Below are positions 34,755-45,654 of a DNA stretch of 64,000 nt, in pieces. A program made the position numbers and the translations under genes. The notes under the pieces are model-generated. The model worked only from the letters and a program-made list of their open reading frames with translations, had not been told where the DNA came from and did not search any database. The stretch comes from Porpolomopsis calyptriformis. Taxonomy: Eukaryota; Basidiomycota; Agaricomycetes; Agaricales; Hygrophoraceae. The stretch spans positions 787,098-851,097 of the forward strand of contig OX621164.1 of the NCBI GenBank assembly GCA_951640195.1. Reading direction: 5' to 3'. Numbering within the stretch: position 1 is the first letter of the stretch; each line of letters starts with the position of its first letter.

Positions 34755-36379
34755 TCAATAGTCAGGTCCGGGTTTCTCCAGATAAGCAGAGTGGAACTCC
34801 GCAACGAGTTCCGAGGCATGTCCTAGCTCAGTAGCGAGGATCCATGAAGTTTCTTCATCGGTACCTTCATAGCCTTCCCAATGAACCAAATACAATAATT
34901 TGTATAAGTGATGCCTATTATCAATTTTCGAGTCTAGGATTTCGGAGATCTTGAACTCCGGTTCTCCATCTATGATTACTGGAGGAGGTGGAGGTTGTAC
35001 TCAGTTCAGAATCATATTTGGTGAGGCTGGTTCCAACTGTGATATGTGAAAGACAGGATGGATAGCTTTCATGGAACTAGGCAAACGGAGAGTATAGGAA
35101 TGGGTTCCAACTTGGGCAATAACCTTGAAAGGACCTAAGTTCTTTTCCGAGAGTTTCTTGGAGGGTCTGGTAGTTCAAAAAAACTTGGCCTTTATGAAGG
35201 CTTGAGTTCCTATCTCGAAATCAGGGGCTGGAATGCGCTTTAAGTCAGCATAGTGCTGATAATGCTTTTGAGCTTCGGAGATGGTATTTCGGAGTTCGGA
35301 GTGGAGTTCGTCCAAATCAACAGCTAATTCTCTGGCTCGAACAGAAGTAAGATCACGCTCAGGGTGTACTGAAATATTTGGATAATAACCCTTGTTGGTG
35401 AAAAAAGGGGGTATCCCAGTAGTAGCGTTTGGAGCGTTGTTATATGCGAATTCCGCAATAGCCAGGAGATGGGACCAGTTGTCCTGTTGATAGTTACAAT
35501 ACATCCATAGGTATTGCTCTAAGGTTTGATTAACTCGTTCAGTTTGTCTGTCACCTTCCGGATGGTACCCAGAGGTAAAATGGAGACGCATGTCAAGGAC
35601 TTTACCCAATGACCGGAAAAAGCGGGAGATGAACTCCGAGCCTCAGTCACAGGTGACATGTGAGGGAACTCCATGTTTGGAGAATACATGGACAAGGAAA
35701 AGTTGAGCGAGTTGAGGAGCAGTGATGGTGTTGAAGGTTAGTATGAAAATAGCTTGTTTGGAGAATCGATCAATGACAACAAGAATAGCGGAGAATTCAT
35801 CAGAGTTAGGGAGTTGCTCAATGAAATCCATGGAGATGGAATTCCAAGGCTTCTCCGGAATCGGGAGTTGCTTGAGCAAACCATAAGGCTGATGGCGAGG
35901 GACTTTAGACCTAGCGTACATAGTACAGGAGTTACAGTAGTCCTTTACGAAGGTCCGGAGTTCAGGCCAAGTGTATTCTCGTTGGATCAATTCAAGCGTT
36001 TTGTTTTGACCGAAATGACCAGCAATTGGATGATCATGTTTCATACACAAAATTTGAAGTCATAAGTCATCTACGTCGGGCACATAGATATGACCATCGT
36101 GACGAAGGAAACCAGAGGTGTCAATAGTCCATCGGAGATTGGAGTTGGCATTGGAGTTGGCATTGGAGTTGGACTCTGCAACCTTCAAATGCTCCATAGC
36201 CACCGGATCATCATGAAGTGAATTCCGAATTTTTGAGTGGAGGGAGTCTACATCCATAATGAATGCAGCCTTTAACACTGGATCCAATAAGGATAAAGCT
36301 CATAGGGACGAAGCCAGTTGCTCCGAGGTAAAAACTAGTTGGAGGTTCTGAGGATTGATACTGGCGTAGTCGCTATCTC
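34755..36379 (-). pseudogene. E2 integrase and chromodomain
   Basis: Continues E2 pol after the E3 insertion. The integrase Zn region has KHDHPIAGHFGQNKTLEL and CNSCTM; the core has VVIDRFSKQAIFI (35770) and YHPEGDRQTERVNQTLEQY (35560), where the usual motif is DGQTER. Then IGTQAFIKAKFF (35190) and HSYTLRLPSSMKAIHPVFHISQL form the SH3-like part, and FKISEILDSK with YLVHWEGY (34850-34960) a chromodomain, ending at TGA 34755. Stops at 36301, 36060, 35640 and 35173 cut it. The chromodomain directs some Ty3 elements to heterochromatin, which is known for the group. Confidence 0.9.
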
Positions 36380-36768
36380 TGTTATAAACTGGATATTGTC
36401 GAGATGGTTTTACTTCAGAGAGCTCTGTCCCAAGATGTTGATAAGATCTCAAGTCCTAGTTATTGGGTTGTCTAACAAGGAATCAGACTTAAAGTCTGAG
36501 TATGACTAACTAGGGATTTATATACTGGCTACACTACTGCGGATGAGTCAGTATTACACAAGGAGTACATGCGACGAGTAGAGATAAGCATGATAGAAGA
36601 CTCGGAGCATGTGAAAGGATGAAACATAATTGTTGGAAATGAAATGTGTCCTATCTAGGATATATGAAAAGATACGAAACTGTGGGGAATCCCAAGCAAA
36701 GATAAGACCTATCCGACTAAGCAGTAATGACTAACATAGAGAGAAAGTGAAAATTTATGTCCATGACA
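36380..36768 (-). repeat. E3 3' LTR
   Basis: 389 bp ending, on the minus strand, in GTTTATAACA. It has TATATAAATC followed by the AAGTCTGATTCC block. It differs from the 5' LTR by transitions, mostly CG versus TG or CA, including CA here against TG there at AACAAGG/AATGAGG. A GAGGTGTA purine tract precedes it inside the element. Confidence 0.95.
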
Positions 36769-36802
36769 TACACCTCATTTTTCGGGAAATTCGACCTGAA
36801 TT

Positions 36803-37540
36803 TCAAACTTGGGCGGTGTCGGTCATTTCGTCCTCTGAGGCCTGAGTTGGGATTTCCTCAGTAGCAGGGGCCTCGATGGCTACTGAGAGGGAAGCAGTGG
36901 GGGTGGTTTCTAGAGCCGCTTCGATGGGGGAAGGGGCTCGGACTGTCGCGACATCCTCCTCGTCCGGGTATTCCAAGTCGAGGTTGATGGGGTACTCGAC
37001 TGATGCACCATAATTGATTAGAGTCTCCATCGTTGTGAGATCTCATTGGGCCCGAAGAAAATCTTCTCAGGAGAGTCGTTCAGCTCGACAACTCTCTTCC
37101 ACAAGTTTGATGATGATGGCGCAGGTGGTGACGTCGTAACAGTTGACCCATGTTCGCTTCTTTTCTCATTGCAGCTCCCAAACCTTTAACTCACTTTGGT
37201 CCCAATGGTTCTTCCAAAATAGGGCACTTTTCTCCGATGCCTTGAGCTCAGCTTTCAGGACATCACGTTCCTGATGAAGTTCTTGGTTCCAGTGACTGAC
37301 ACTGTTGCTGTGAACCGTAAGGCGCAAGATGGTAATGGCGGGGTCTTCGGGAGGAGGTGTTTCCGTGGGATATTCTTTGAAAAAGTCCTCCGTGCATGCG
37401 CGAGCTTGTCGGCGCAACTGCCAAGTGGAGGAGGTAGAGGTGGAGGGACCGGGGGTAGGGGAGCGGATGATGGCGGACGAAGGGATTCGTCCAGCGCGTC
37501 GGATAGCGACTTGAGGAGAGGGAGATCGAGTGGCGGGCAT
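36803..37540 (-). pseudogene. E3 ORF3, sense, after pol, unknown function
   Basis: ATG 37540 opens MPATRSPSPQVAIRRAGRIP. It continues with a Pro/Ser/Thr-rich segment, a helical block (QLRRQARACTEDFFKEYP), then a likely coiled coil (NQELHQERDVLKAELKASEK, FWKNHWDQSELKVWELQ) and an acidic C-terminus ending DEMTDTAQV at TGA 36803. Stops interrupt it at 37166 and near 37045-37085. An older copy at 740-1427 preserves start, order and stop, and E4 has an ORF in the same place (53702-54394). That shared position argues for a real third gene rather than chance. Confidence 0.7.
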
Positions 37541-37711
37541 TGTGAATGATGATTCTTGGCAAAGTTGGTATCGGAAATAACAGTATTGGGTAAATTCGTC
37601 AAAGTGGGGAAAGACTGGATGGAATCGTATCAACGATTCTGAGTTTATAAGCGCCAACTCGATCTAAGAATAGAATTCAAAAAATGGACAGCTGGAATGA
37701 TGACAAACAAG

Positions 37712-40700
37712 TTAAGTCGCCGTTTGAATTGTGTTTTCATAAGTCTTCACAATTTCCTTGGCATGTCGCAAGACGTTCGATCGTTCTTCCCAAGTAGCTT
37801 CTTCAATCAGATAACCTTTCCATTTGATCAAATACTTTCGTCAGCATTTGGCTCCAGAGTGTTGAAGAATAGATTCGACTTCATATTCTTCTTCGTTCTT
37901 GATCAGATCTGGGGGAGGTCGAGATGTATCAGTAATATCAGGGTGGAGCGACTTATCTTCAATGTTCAGTCTCAGGAATGATACGTGAAAAACTGGGTGG
38001 AGCTTCTAAGTTCTGGGGATGTCGATAAGATACGCAAGATCCGATACTTGTTTTAGGATCTTGAATGGTCCAGTTCTTCTGTTATCTAATTTCTTGGCGG
38101 GTCGGGTCGTCTTGATGTTCTTGGTATCTAACTAAACCAAATCTCTGACTCTGAAGGAGGGAGAGAGTTTCCGTTTTCGATCGGCATATTTCTTCATTGA
38201 TTCTGCGGCGTGTGATAGTGATTCGCCAGCACTCTTCTGAGCATGCATGAGACGTTCATGGAAGGTGTTTGCTGTGGGGACATTACTCGGGGATTCGATT
38301 GTGATCGGTAAATGAGGATGACGGCCATATTCCAAATAGAAGGGTGATTGTGATGTGGCAGAGTGTTGTTAATTGTTGTAAGTGAATTTGGTGGAAGCTA
38401 GCCATTCAGACCAGTCATCTTGCATGAAGTTGGTGTAAAACCGTAAGTAAACTTCGAGTTCTTGGTTCGTTCGTTCGGTCTGACCATCGGTCTTGGGATG
38501 ATAAGCAGTAGACAGTCCAGAAATGGTTCCTAGGAGTTTATTGAGGGCTTCCGTGAATTTTGATGCGAATTGTACTCCACGGTCGGAAATGATCTTCTTT
38601 GGCTATCCATGATGTTTCCAGATGTGATCACGGAAGAGTTGGGCAGCGCCTTCTGATGAAAGATTGGAAGTCGTCGGAATGAAATGGGCATGTTTTGTGA
38701 AGCGATCAACGACTACCATCACAGCATCGTATCCAAGCGAGTCAGGTAATTGAACAATGAGATCAACGGTTATTTTGGTCCATGGTTCGGTAGCAGGGGG
38801 TATAGGTTGTAGGAGTCCTGTCGGTTTCGAAGGGTAATTCTTGTTTTGTTGACAAGCAGGACAGGACCGTATGTAGTTGATAATGTCTTGAGAGACACCA
38901 TCCCAAACAAAGTTTCGGAGCACTAGCTCCTTCGTCTTCTCAATGCCAGGGTGTCCAGCATGGGGGTAGGCGTGGGACAGTCATATTATGTCTGTGCGCA
39001 GAGATACTTCCTCTGGCACCACAATTCGACCTTCAACATCGCGAACCAACCCATCGCCTTGGTCCCAAAACAATGAGGCATCCTCGATTTTCTGTGAGAT
39101 CTTGTTCAGTATCGGCAGTTTGAAGCGTAATCTTGCGAAAAAGTCTGGTTTTGAAAGTTTGATAATCGAATTGATCCAATGTTCATCCGCGATTAAAATC
39201 TCATCTTCCACCTCGCCTTTACCCTCGTCGAAATAATCTGGGTGCCTAGATAACCCATCGGCCTTGTTCTTTCTCCCTAGGACGTATTTGATTTTGTATT
39301 CATATCTCGATAGAATCTCCAACCAATGGGCATGTTGTCCAAATAACACGCGAGCGATACTGAAATATTTGAGGGCGAGACTGTCGGTACGAATCAGAAG
39401 GTCATGTTGCGAACCCTCTAAAAGATGTCGCCATGCTTTAAGACAGTCTATTATCGCTAGAAGCTCGGCGTCGTGAGTCAGATATTTCTTCTCGGCAGGA
39501 GTCAAAGATCTCGAATGAAAGCCTACAGGTTTCCAGTTGTTTTCATGCCATTGAGACAGTATTCCTCCTAAGGCAAAGCCAGAGGCGTCAGTCTCTAAGC
39601 AATATGGTAGGTCTTGATCCAGCACTTCGAGGACAGGGGCATTCATGAGGGAATACTTTAATTGGTCAAAGGCGTGTTGTCATTTGGGAGTCCATTCCCA
39701 TACAGTATCTTTGCGGAGTAACTGGTTAAGTGGTTGGGCAATCTTTGAAAAGTCCTTGATATATTTTCTCCAGAAATTCGTGCTTCCGAGAAAGGATTGA
39801 AGCTGTTTTACAGTTTGAGGTTCTGGCCATTCGGCTATGGCTTTGATCTTCTTGGGGTTGGTTCTGAGATGGCCTTTTGTCAAGGTCATCCCCAGATAGA
39901 TCACCTCTTCCTTCTCGAATTGGCATTTGACAGGTTTACAGGAGAGTTTGTTCTTCTTCATAATATCAAGGGTTTTGAACGTCCAATAACGCAATTCTTC
40001 TAGATCATCTCCGCAGATGACAACGTCGTCGATATAGATAAAAACACAACCTGATTTCAATACTTCAGCAAATCGCGTATCGATCATCCGTTGGAACGTA
40101 GCTGGGGAATTTCGTAGACCAAAGAACATCACTCTTGGGATGTAGAGTCCCTTGACCGTGTTGAAAGCGGCTTTCCATTCGTCGCCTTCTTTAATCCGAA
40201 TGTTGTTAAATCCCCATCAGATATCTACAACTGTGAATAGCGCAGCAGACCGTAGCTTTGGTTGTTGAACAATCTGATGGAGGAGCGGTAGAGGATATCG
40301 GTCAGGAACCGTAAAGTGGTTCAGATAATGGTAGTCTTCGATTGGTCTGTATCCAGCATCTTGTCCTTTCACATTGATTTCTTCAGCTTTCTTGCTCAGG
40401 AAGAAGGGAGTGGCTTGAGGTGAGGATCCTTTGAATATCCGTCCAGTGGCCACGTTTTCTTCTAAAAACTTCACTAGGAAGTCCATCTCTCGAGAGGACA
40501 TCGGATAAGTCACATCACTTTGGGGTATGAAGTCATCTTTGAGATTAATGATGTGATCGAATTCGGAATGGGGTGGAAGGCAATCAAAGGACTCCTTGGC
40601 AAAGACACTAGCATAGTCTTTCCAATAGACCTCTGGTACAAACTTTCGCATATCTTCCTCCACCGTGCTGGCTCGAGATTCATCCAATTTTGAAATACTT

Positions 40701-41254
40701 GTTATTGCCAGCGAGACCGATTCCACCACAGAGGACTCTGATTCGCCGCTACAATACCAATGAGAAGTCTCTTTGCCTCCGAGAGCCAGTGTTGACTTCT
40801 CCCAATCGATACTAGGGTTTTGAGCTCTGAGCCATGGGTAGCCGAGGATAATATCAAATTTGGATCTGAGGTCGGTCACTTCCAAACGGATCCTTTCAAT
40901 GTGTCCACCTGGAGCTTCTATCCAGACATCTGTGTCAAAAACGATTGGGCCTCCTCGGTTCTCTGACCCATCGGCATTCCGTACGGGGATTGGGGTTTCC
41001 AAATCCTGAAGAGTAAATTCGTGACGAGTTGCGAAATTCTCATCCATAAAGTTTCCAGAAGCTCCGCTATCAATAAGACACGTGGCGGGGACACGTCAGC
41101 CACTGTCTGAAGCTTTGATCCAAACGTCCATCGTAAGTCCTGAATTACCCTTTTCGATAGTACCAAGAGTTCGAAATAAATTGCATGGGGTGATGGTACA
41201 TCGAGTGGTATGGTCCGTAACATTGAGCGAATTGTCTGAACCTTTCAAAAACCC
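37712..41254 (-). pseudogene. E3 pol (protease to chromodomain)
   Basis: Begins in the -1 frame at the gag end (41254). A leader (DNSLNVTD, CTITPCNLF) is followed by the protease LIDSGASGNFMDENF (about 41060), then LEVTDLRSKFDIILGYPWL, RT with GYRPIEDYHYLN (40340) and VFIYIDDVVICGDD (40040), which retains YIDD. RNase H has LETDASGFALGGILSQ (39590) and RTDSLALKYF. The integrase has the HAGHPGIEKTKEL and CPACQQNK zinc region, VVVDRFTKHAHFIPT (38700) and YHPKTDGQTERTNQELE (38490). The chromodomain (EYEVESILQHSG, YLIKWKGYLIEEATW) ends at TAA 37712. In-frame TGA codons, for example at 41093, 40214 and 39677, sit at arginine positions. Confidence 0.9.
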
Positions 41255-42774
41255 TGGGACTTCAAGTCCGCTGCCAGCCTCTTCTTTCAATCATCCAACT
41301 AATTGCGTATACCAGATTTCGCCATATCCGACGGAGTTTCGCCCGTTCCCAGTGTAGGGGGTGAGTTGACGTTCTCCACGCGGGGCTCAGTGGTAACGAC
41401 ACGTACATCGCGACCTCATCCTTGACCTCATCCTTGGTAACCACCTCTGCCTCGAAAGTATCCTCCTCGACATGAGGAAGAGGTATCGGGTAAATTCTTT
41501 GCATCACCGGTGACACAGTTTGGGCAGGCATTCGCGAAATGCCCTGGTTGGCCACAGGAATAGCAGTTTCCATACGGGATCGTAAGGGTAGAAGAGGAAG
41601 ACTCCTCTCTCTTGACAGTGGGGGCTGCTGACGTTTGACAGGTCGCCGTTGCAGCCACGTACGATCCTCGGGTAGGAAAGGGATTAGAATATTGGGGTCG
41701 GGACATGGAGGACTGTTTCTGTGAGGCAAGAATGTCCTTCTGATGTTGGTAACGTGTTGTGGCATCCTTCCACTCTTGAAGTGTGGTTGGGACGGCGGGG
41801 AGTTGGTAGGTGTATTCAATGAACTCGGAATCGAGTCCAGCTTGGTAAACATCGATGAGGGTGGCATTGTTAAAACCGGTATCGACCTGTAGAGTGCCGA
41901 AGCGCAGGTTATAATCTTCTATTTTCTTCCTTCCTTGGCGGAGATTCTTGATGTCGTTGCGAGCATGAGACTGTCTGTCAATTCCTTCGAACGTTGTTTG
42001 GAATCGAATCACAAATGCGACCCAGGTAGCAGTTGGGCCTGTCCAGTTGACAGTTCTCATGTCGTTCGTCTCTTTCTCCAACCAGGTCTGAGCGTTCATT
42101 CCCTTCATGAAAGAAAGGGCGAAGGGAATCTTGTGTTCATCGCGGTACGGCTTTCCCATAAAATACAATTCGCAGCTGTTGATAAATTTGTTGACGTCCT
42201 GCTGTCAACCAGTGAACTCATCTGGTTTGGCCATCTTTATCTCGATGGTGGGAGCGGCAGGAGGTTGGGGTTGAGGTCCCGGTGGGGGCTGCTGCTGGGC
42301 TTGGGCGGCAAGTTGTTGGTGAAGATCTTGAATCTCTGCCGCCTGGTTTGCATTTGAAGCCTGGAGGTTGGCCATTTCTCTCCACAAATCATTCATGACT
42401 GCGAGGATTTCGTTGAGGTTGGGAACAGGGGGATTAGCGTGAGAACCTATTGGATCTGGTGAAGGTGAAGGTGAAGGTGTTGTTAAAGGTGAAGAAGGTC
42501 GAGTAGGTTGTTGGAACGGAAAGGGTTGATATCTAACAGTAGGGGGAGTGATGGGACATTGTGACTGAGCGGCGGCGAGTAAGCGAGTTGGTTCGCTTCG
42601 AGTTCTTCCTAGAGCTTGTGAGATACTTGGCAGAGGAGAAGCTTGACTAGCTTCCTCATTGGGGTCTGGGAAGATTCGAGTTTGTGAGTAGAGCGATTGA
42701 GAAAGAGGATTGTTCTGCTCAGAGGGATTGTAAAGGTCCTCGTCCTCGTCGTCTAGTGTGAAGATAAGGGTGGA
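41245..42774 (-). pseudogene. E3 gag
   Basis: The frame is open from just inside the leader, but the first in-frame ATG is at 42396 (MNDLWREMANLQ); upstream codons read LDDEDEDLYNPSEQNN and a Ser/Pro-rich segment, so either the start codon is lost or initiation is elsewhere. The capsid region has MAKPDEFTG-QQDVNKFI, FALSFMKGMNAQTWLEK and DYNLRFGTLQVDTGFNN. The CCHC knuckle CYSCGQPGHFANAC is at about 41530-41575 and is followed by an Arg/Gly-rich RGGYFRGRGGYQG. TGA codons at 42205, 41428 and 41413 replace arginine, and one TAG replaces a probable Trp. It ends at TGA 41245. Confidence 0.85.
41248..41254 (-). promoter_or_regulatory. Candidate -1 ribosomal frameshift heptamer of E3
   Basis: On the minus strand gag ends CAG GGT TTT TGA; G-GGT-TTT fits the X-XXY-YYZ pattern and is followed directly by the stop (41245-41247). 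The protease leader is in the -1 frame from this point. E4 has the identical ten bases at its gag end. Confidence 0.7.
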
Positions 42775-42802
42775 TCAAGTAGGGGGGGAGAGAGCAAGAA
42801 GG

Positions 42803-42814
42803 AAGTCTGATTCT
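42803..42814 (-). promoter_or_regulatory. Primer-binding site of E3, self-complementary
   Basis: AGAATCAGACTT on the minus strand, touching the 5' LTR end. Eleven bases (GAATCAGACTT) are complementary to AAGTCTGATTC inside the same LTR (42915-42925), about 30 bases downstream of the TATA box. No tRNA-like TGG start is present. Confidence 0.75.
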
Positions 42815-43203
42815 TGTTATAAACTGGATATTGTCGAGATGGTTTTACTTCGGAGAGCTCTATCCCAAGACGTTGATAAGATCTCAAGTCCTAGTTATTG
42901 GGTTGTCTAATGAGGAATCAGACTTAAAGTCTGAGTACGACTAACTAGGGATTTATATACTAGCTACACTACTGCGGATGAGTCAGTATTACACAAGGAG
43001 TACATGCGACGAGTAGAGATAAGCATGATAGAAGACTCGGAGCATGTGAAAGGATGAAACATAATCGTCGGAAATGAAATGTGTCCTATCTAGGATATAT
43101 GAAAAGATACGAAACTGTGGGGAATCCCAAGCAAAGATAAGACCTATCCGACTAAGCAGTAATGACTAACATAGAGAGAAAGTGAAAATTTACGTCTGTA
43201 ACA
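42815..43203 (-). repeat. E3 5' LTR
   Basis: 389 bp; on the minus strand it starts TGTTACAGACG and ends GTTTATAACA. It holds AGTATATAAATC (about 42950-42961) and the AAGTCTGATTCC block (42914-42925). It is flanked outside by ATCTC. Confidence 0.95.
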
Positions 43204-44285
43204 ATCTCCCTCTTTAGGATTTATATCATATCGATGAGTTAAGAAGTCCGGTTTGGCTCCGAGCCTTCCGGGGCGAAAACGAATGATGAGATTAAAGCCC
43301 GACAAAAATTCAGACCAATGAGCCTGATGCCGTGACAGGAGTTTGGTCATAGAAAAGTATACCAAATTCTTGTGATCAGTGACAACATTGATCAGGTCAG
43401 AAGAGCCTTCAAGGTAATGACGCCAGTTGCAAAAACTATCGTGAATGGCTAATAGCTCCTTGTCATGGATATCATAGTTCAACTCCGGCGGAGTTAAAGT
43501 CCGAGAGTAGAACGTGATGGGATGTAATGATTCATCCTCAGTGTAAGTTGATAAGATGCCCGCTATGGTGTAGTCAGAGGCATCTGTTTCTACTACCAGA
43601 CGTGATCCCAGAGTGAAATTGACAAGAACAGGAGTGGAAGTGAAGGCCTGCTTCAGAGATTCAAATGCAAATTTGCATTGAGTATCGAAATTCCATGGAA
43701 CATTTTTCTGGGTCAGCTGCATAAGCGGAGATACCAATCCCGAGTAGTTGTTGATAAAACACCTATAGAAATTTCCAAAACCTAAGAACGACTGGACATC
43801 CTTGATTTTCCATGGTTCCAGCCAATCTAGGATAATTTGAACTTTGGCAGGGTCTATGGTAATTCCACCAGGGGAAAGGATAAATCCAAGGTATTCAATC
43901 GTATCTTGATGGAAGAAACATTTCTCCAGTTTTCCGAAAAGACTGTTAAGTTGGAGTCTTCGGAGTACCTCGCGGACATGTCTCTGGTGATCCGCAACGT
44001 TATCCGAGTAGATAAGGATATCGTCAAGATATACTACAACAGAGATATCGGAGAGGTCGGAGAAAATCTCGTTCATGAAACGTCGAAATGTTGATGGGGC
44101 ATTGCATAGACCTAGGGGCATAACCAAGAATTCAAAAGCACCATACCTGGTATGGAAAGTGGTTTTCCATTCATCTCCTTCCGCGATTCGTACATTGAAG
44201 TATCCAATTCGCAAATCGATTTTGGTGCAGATACAACCTTTGCTGGCACGGTCCAGGAGATCGGAGATGAGCAGAAGTGGGTAAT
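43204..44285 (-). pseudogene. E2 RT and RNase H segment
   Basis: One long open stretch after the solo LTR: LLLISDLLDRASKGCICTKIDLRIGYFNVRI, TRYGAFEFLVMPLGLCNAPSTF, VVVYLDDILIYSD (catalytic YLDD, about 44030), the RT thumb, then RNase H with VVETDASDYTIAGIL (43575), LNYDIHDKELLAIHD and VTDHKNLVYFSMTK. It ends at the E3 insertion in DINPKEGD. No stop cuts this segment, unlike the same part of E1, so E2 is the younger copy. Confidence 0.9.
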
Positions 44286-44644
44286 TGTCAGAGATATATT
44301 TTTTCCTTTTCCTTTGCTCGTCTATTCCCATTTACATCAGACAGTTTACACCAATAGCCGCTTAGCCACCCAAGCTCCGCTTAGTAATACAAGGTGACCA
44401 AGCCATATCTATATTTAGTCAACCATCACTCTCCTTATCTACATGACTCATCCATAGTCATTACGACTCACACGTAGTCAATATGACTCATACTTAGCTA
44501 GTATATAAAGCTAGCAGTAGATAGACTTAGGATAAGTCTGTTTCTTTCGTTAACACCCCAATCAGTAGTCTTCCAACCCTTTAAAACCCTACACCCAGAG
44601 CCTGAAGTAAAACCTTGCGATCAACCCTAGACTGCCGTCTAACA
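44286..44644 (+). repeat. Solo LTR of the E4 family, TSD GTAAT
   Basis: 359 bp from TGTCAGAGATATAT to GCCGTCTAACA, flanked by GTAAT at 44281-44285 and 44645-44649. It interrupts the E2 reverse transcriptase after ITKKDHY. It retains CG at sites where the two E4 LTRs show TG and CA, so it is a useful outgroup. Confidence 0.95.
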
Positions 44645-44649
44645 GTAAT

Positions 44650-45628
44650 GATCTTTCTTGGTAATTTTATTGATGCCTCGATAGTCCACACATAAACGTA
44701 AGGAGCCATCTTTCTTGCAGATGAAAATGATCGGAGCACTGCCCGGAGATCCGGAGGAATGTATCCAACCTTTTCTAAGGTGCTCATCCAAGAATATATG
44801 AAGGGCTTCTTGTTCCGCAACAGAAAGAGAGTAGATGCATCCCAGTGGAGGTGTCGTACCTTCCTCTAGATCAATATGGTGATCACTATAACGATGAGGA
44901 GGAAGACATTTAGATTTTCCTTCACTGAAAACATCAGCATAGTCATGATATTCCAAAGGAACTTTCATATAAAATGTAGGGTCCGGAGGAACATCGGAGA
45001 TGTCGACAGAACACGCTTTTGAAATATCAGCAGCTTGAAGAACAAAGGACTGAGATCCTTCTTGCTTGCTAGCATGTACAAAGGCGGCTGCCGAAATAAT
45101 AGACACAGGAGGAAGTGAAGTTGGAGCTGGAGTCGGAACTGGAGTCGGAACTGGAGGGTCAAGCGGAGTTGCCTTGGAGGGCATAGGCGTCGATGACGAA
45201 GACGAATACATTGGTTTTGGTGTCCCGAATGAAATACTGCTTGTAACCCAGTCAATCAATGGATTGTAGCAGGTAAGCCAGTTGAATCCAAGAACAGCAG
45301 AACATGATGCATCCAATGGAGTGACCAAAAACTCAATATCTAGAGTTTCTCCAGATGGAAATCGGATGGGGAGCATAACTCCCATATCAATGGTTCTCCC
45401 TTGAGATCCATCAAATAGTCAGAGTTGCTTCAGAGGAAGCGGAGATGTTTTGAGTTTGTTTTGATAGACAAAGTCACAGTCCAAGAAACAATGCGTGGAT
45501 CCTGAATCGATAAGAGTCGGAATAGATAACAAATTGATAAATAAAGTGATCAAAAGGGAATCAGAGCAAGGAACGGAAGCGTTGAGCTTTACAATAGAAG
45601 ACGCAGGAACGGTTTCAATGCAGTCCAC
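44650..45628 (-). pseudogene. E2 protease and RT N-part
   Basis: MDCIETVPASSIVKLNASVP opens the frame at 45628. The protease motif LIDSGSTHCFLD is at about 45495-45530. TGA 45419 interrupts (E1 has CAA at the same codon). Then follow VLGFNWLTCYNPLIDWV, a Pro/Thr/Ala-rich linker with PVPTPVPTPAPT repeats, YADVFSEGKSKCLPPHRYSDHHI and the RT start FICKKDGSLRLCVDYRGINKITKKDHY, where the solo LTR is inserted. Confidence 0.9.
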
Positions 45629-45654
45629 ATTCCGCGTCTCATGCAGACTGCCTC

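Larger units (their letters stand above)
36380..43203 (-). mobile_element. Ty3 element E3 (chromodomain), TSD ATCTC
   Basis: 6824 bp with two 389-bp LTRs (36380-36768 and 42815-43203) and ATCTC at 36375-36379 and 43204-43208. Minus-strand order: LTR, self-primer site, gag, -1 frameshift site, protease, RT, RNase H, integrase, chromodomain, ORF3, LTR. It split E2 between the codons for NPKEGD and SDYASINPQ. A much older relative is at 0.7-2.1 kb. Confidence 0.95.

Noticed and set aside
34253..34819. 188-codon minus-strand ORF over the E2 antisense gene
   Set aside because: It is a low-complexity Ser/Leu/Pro shadow of the plus-strand charged ORF and overlaps the pol stop; no motif supports it.
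42396..42774. Firm gag start codon for E3
   Set aside because: The frame is open upstream of the first ATG (42396) almost to the LTR with gag-like composition, so the true start cannot be fixed from this copy.
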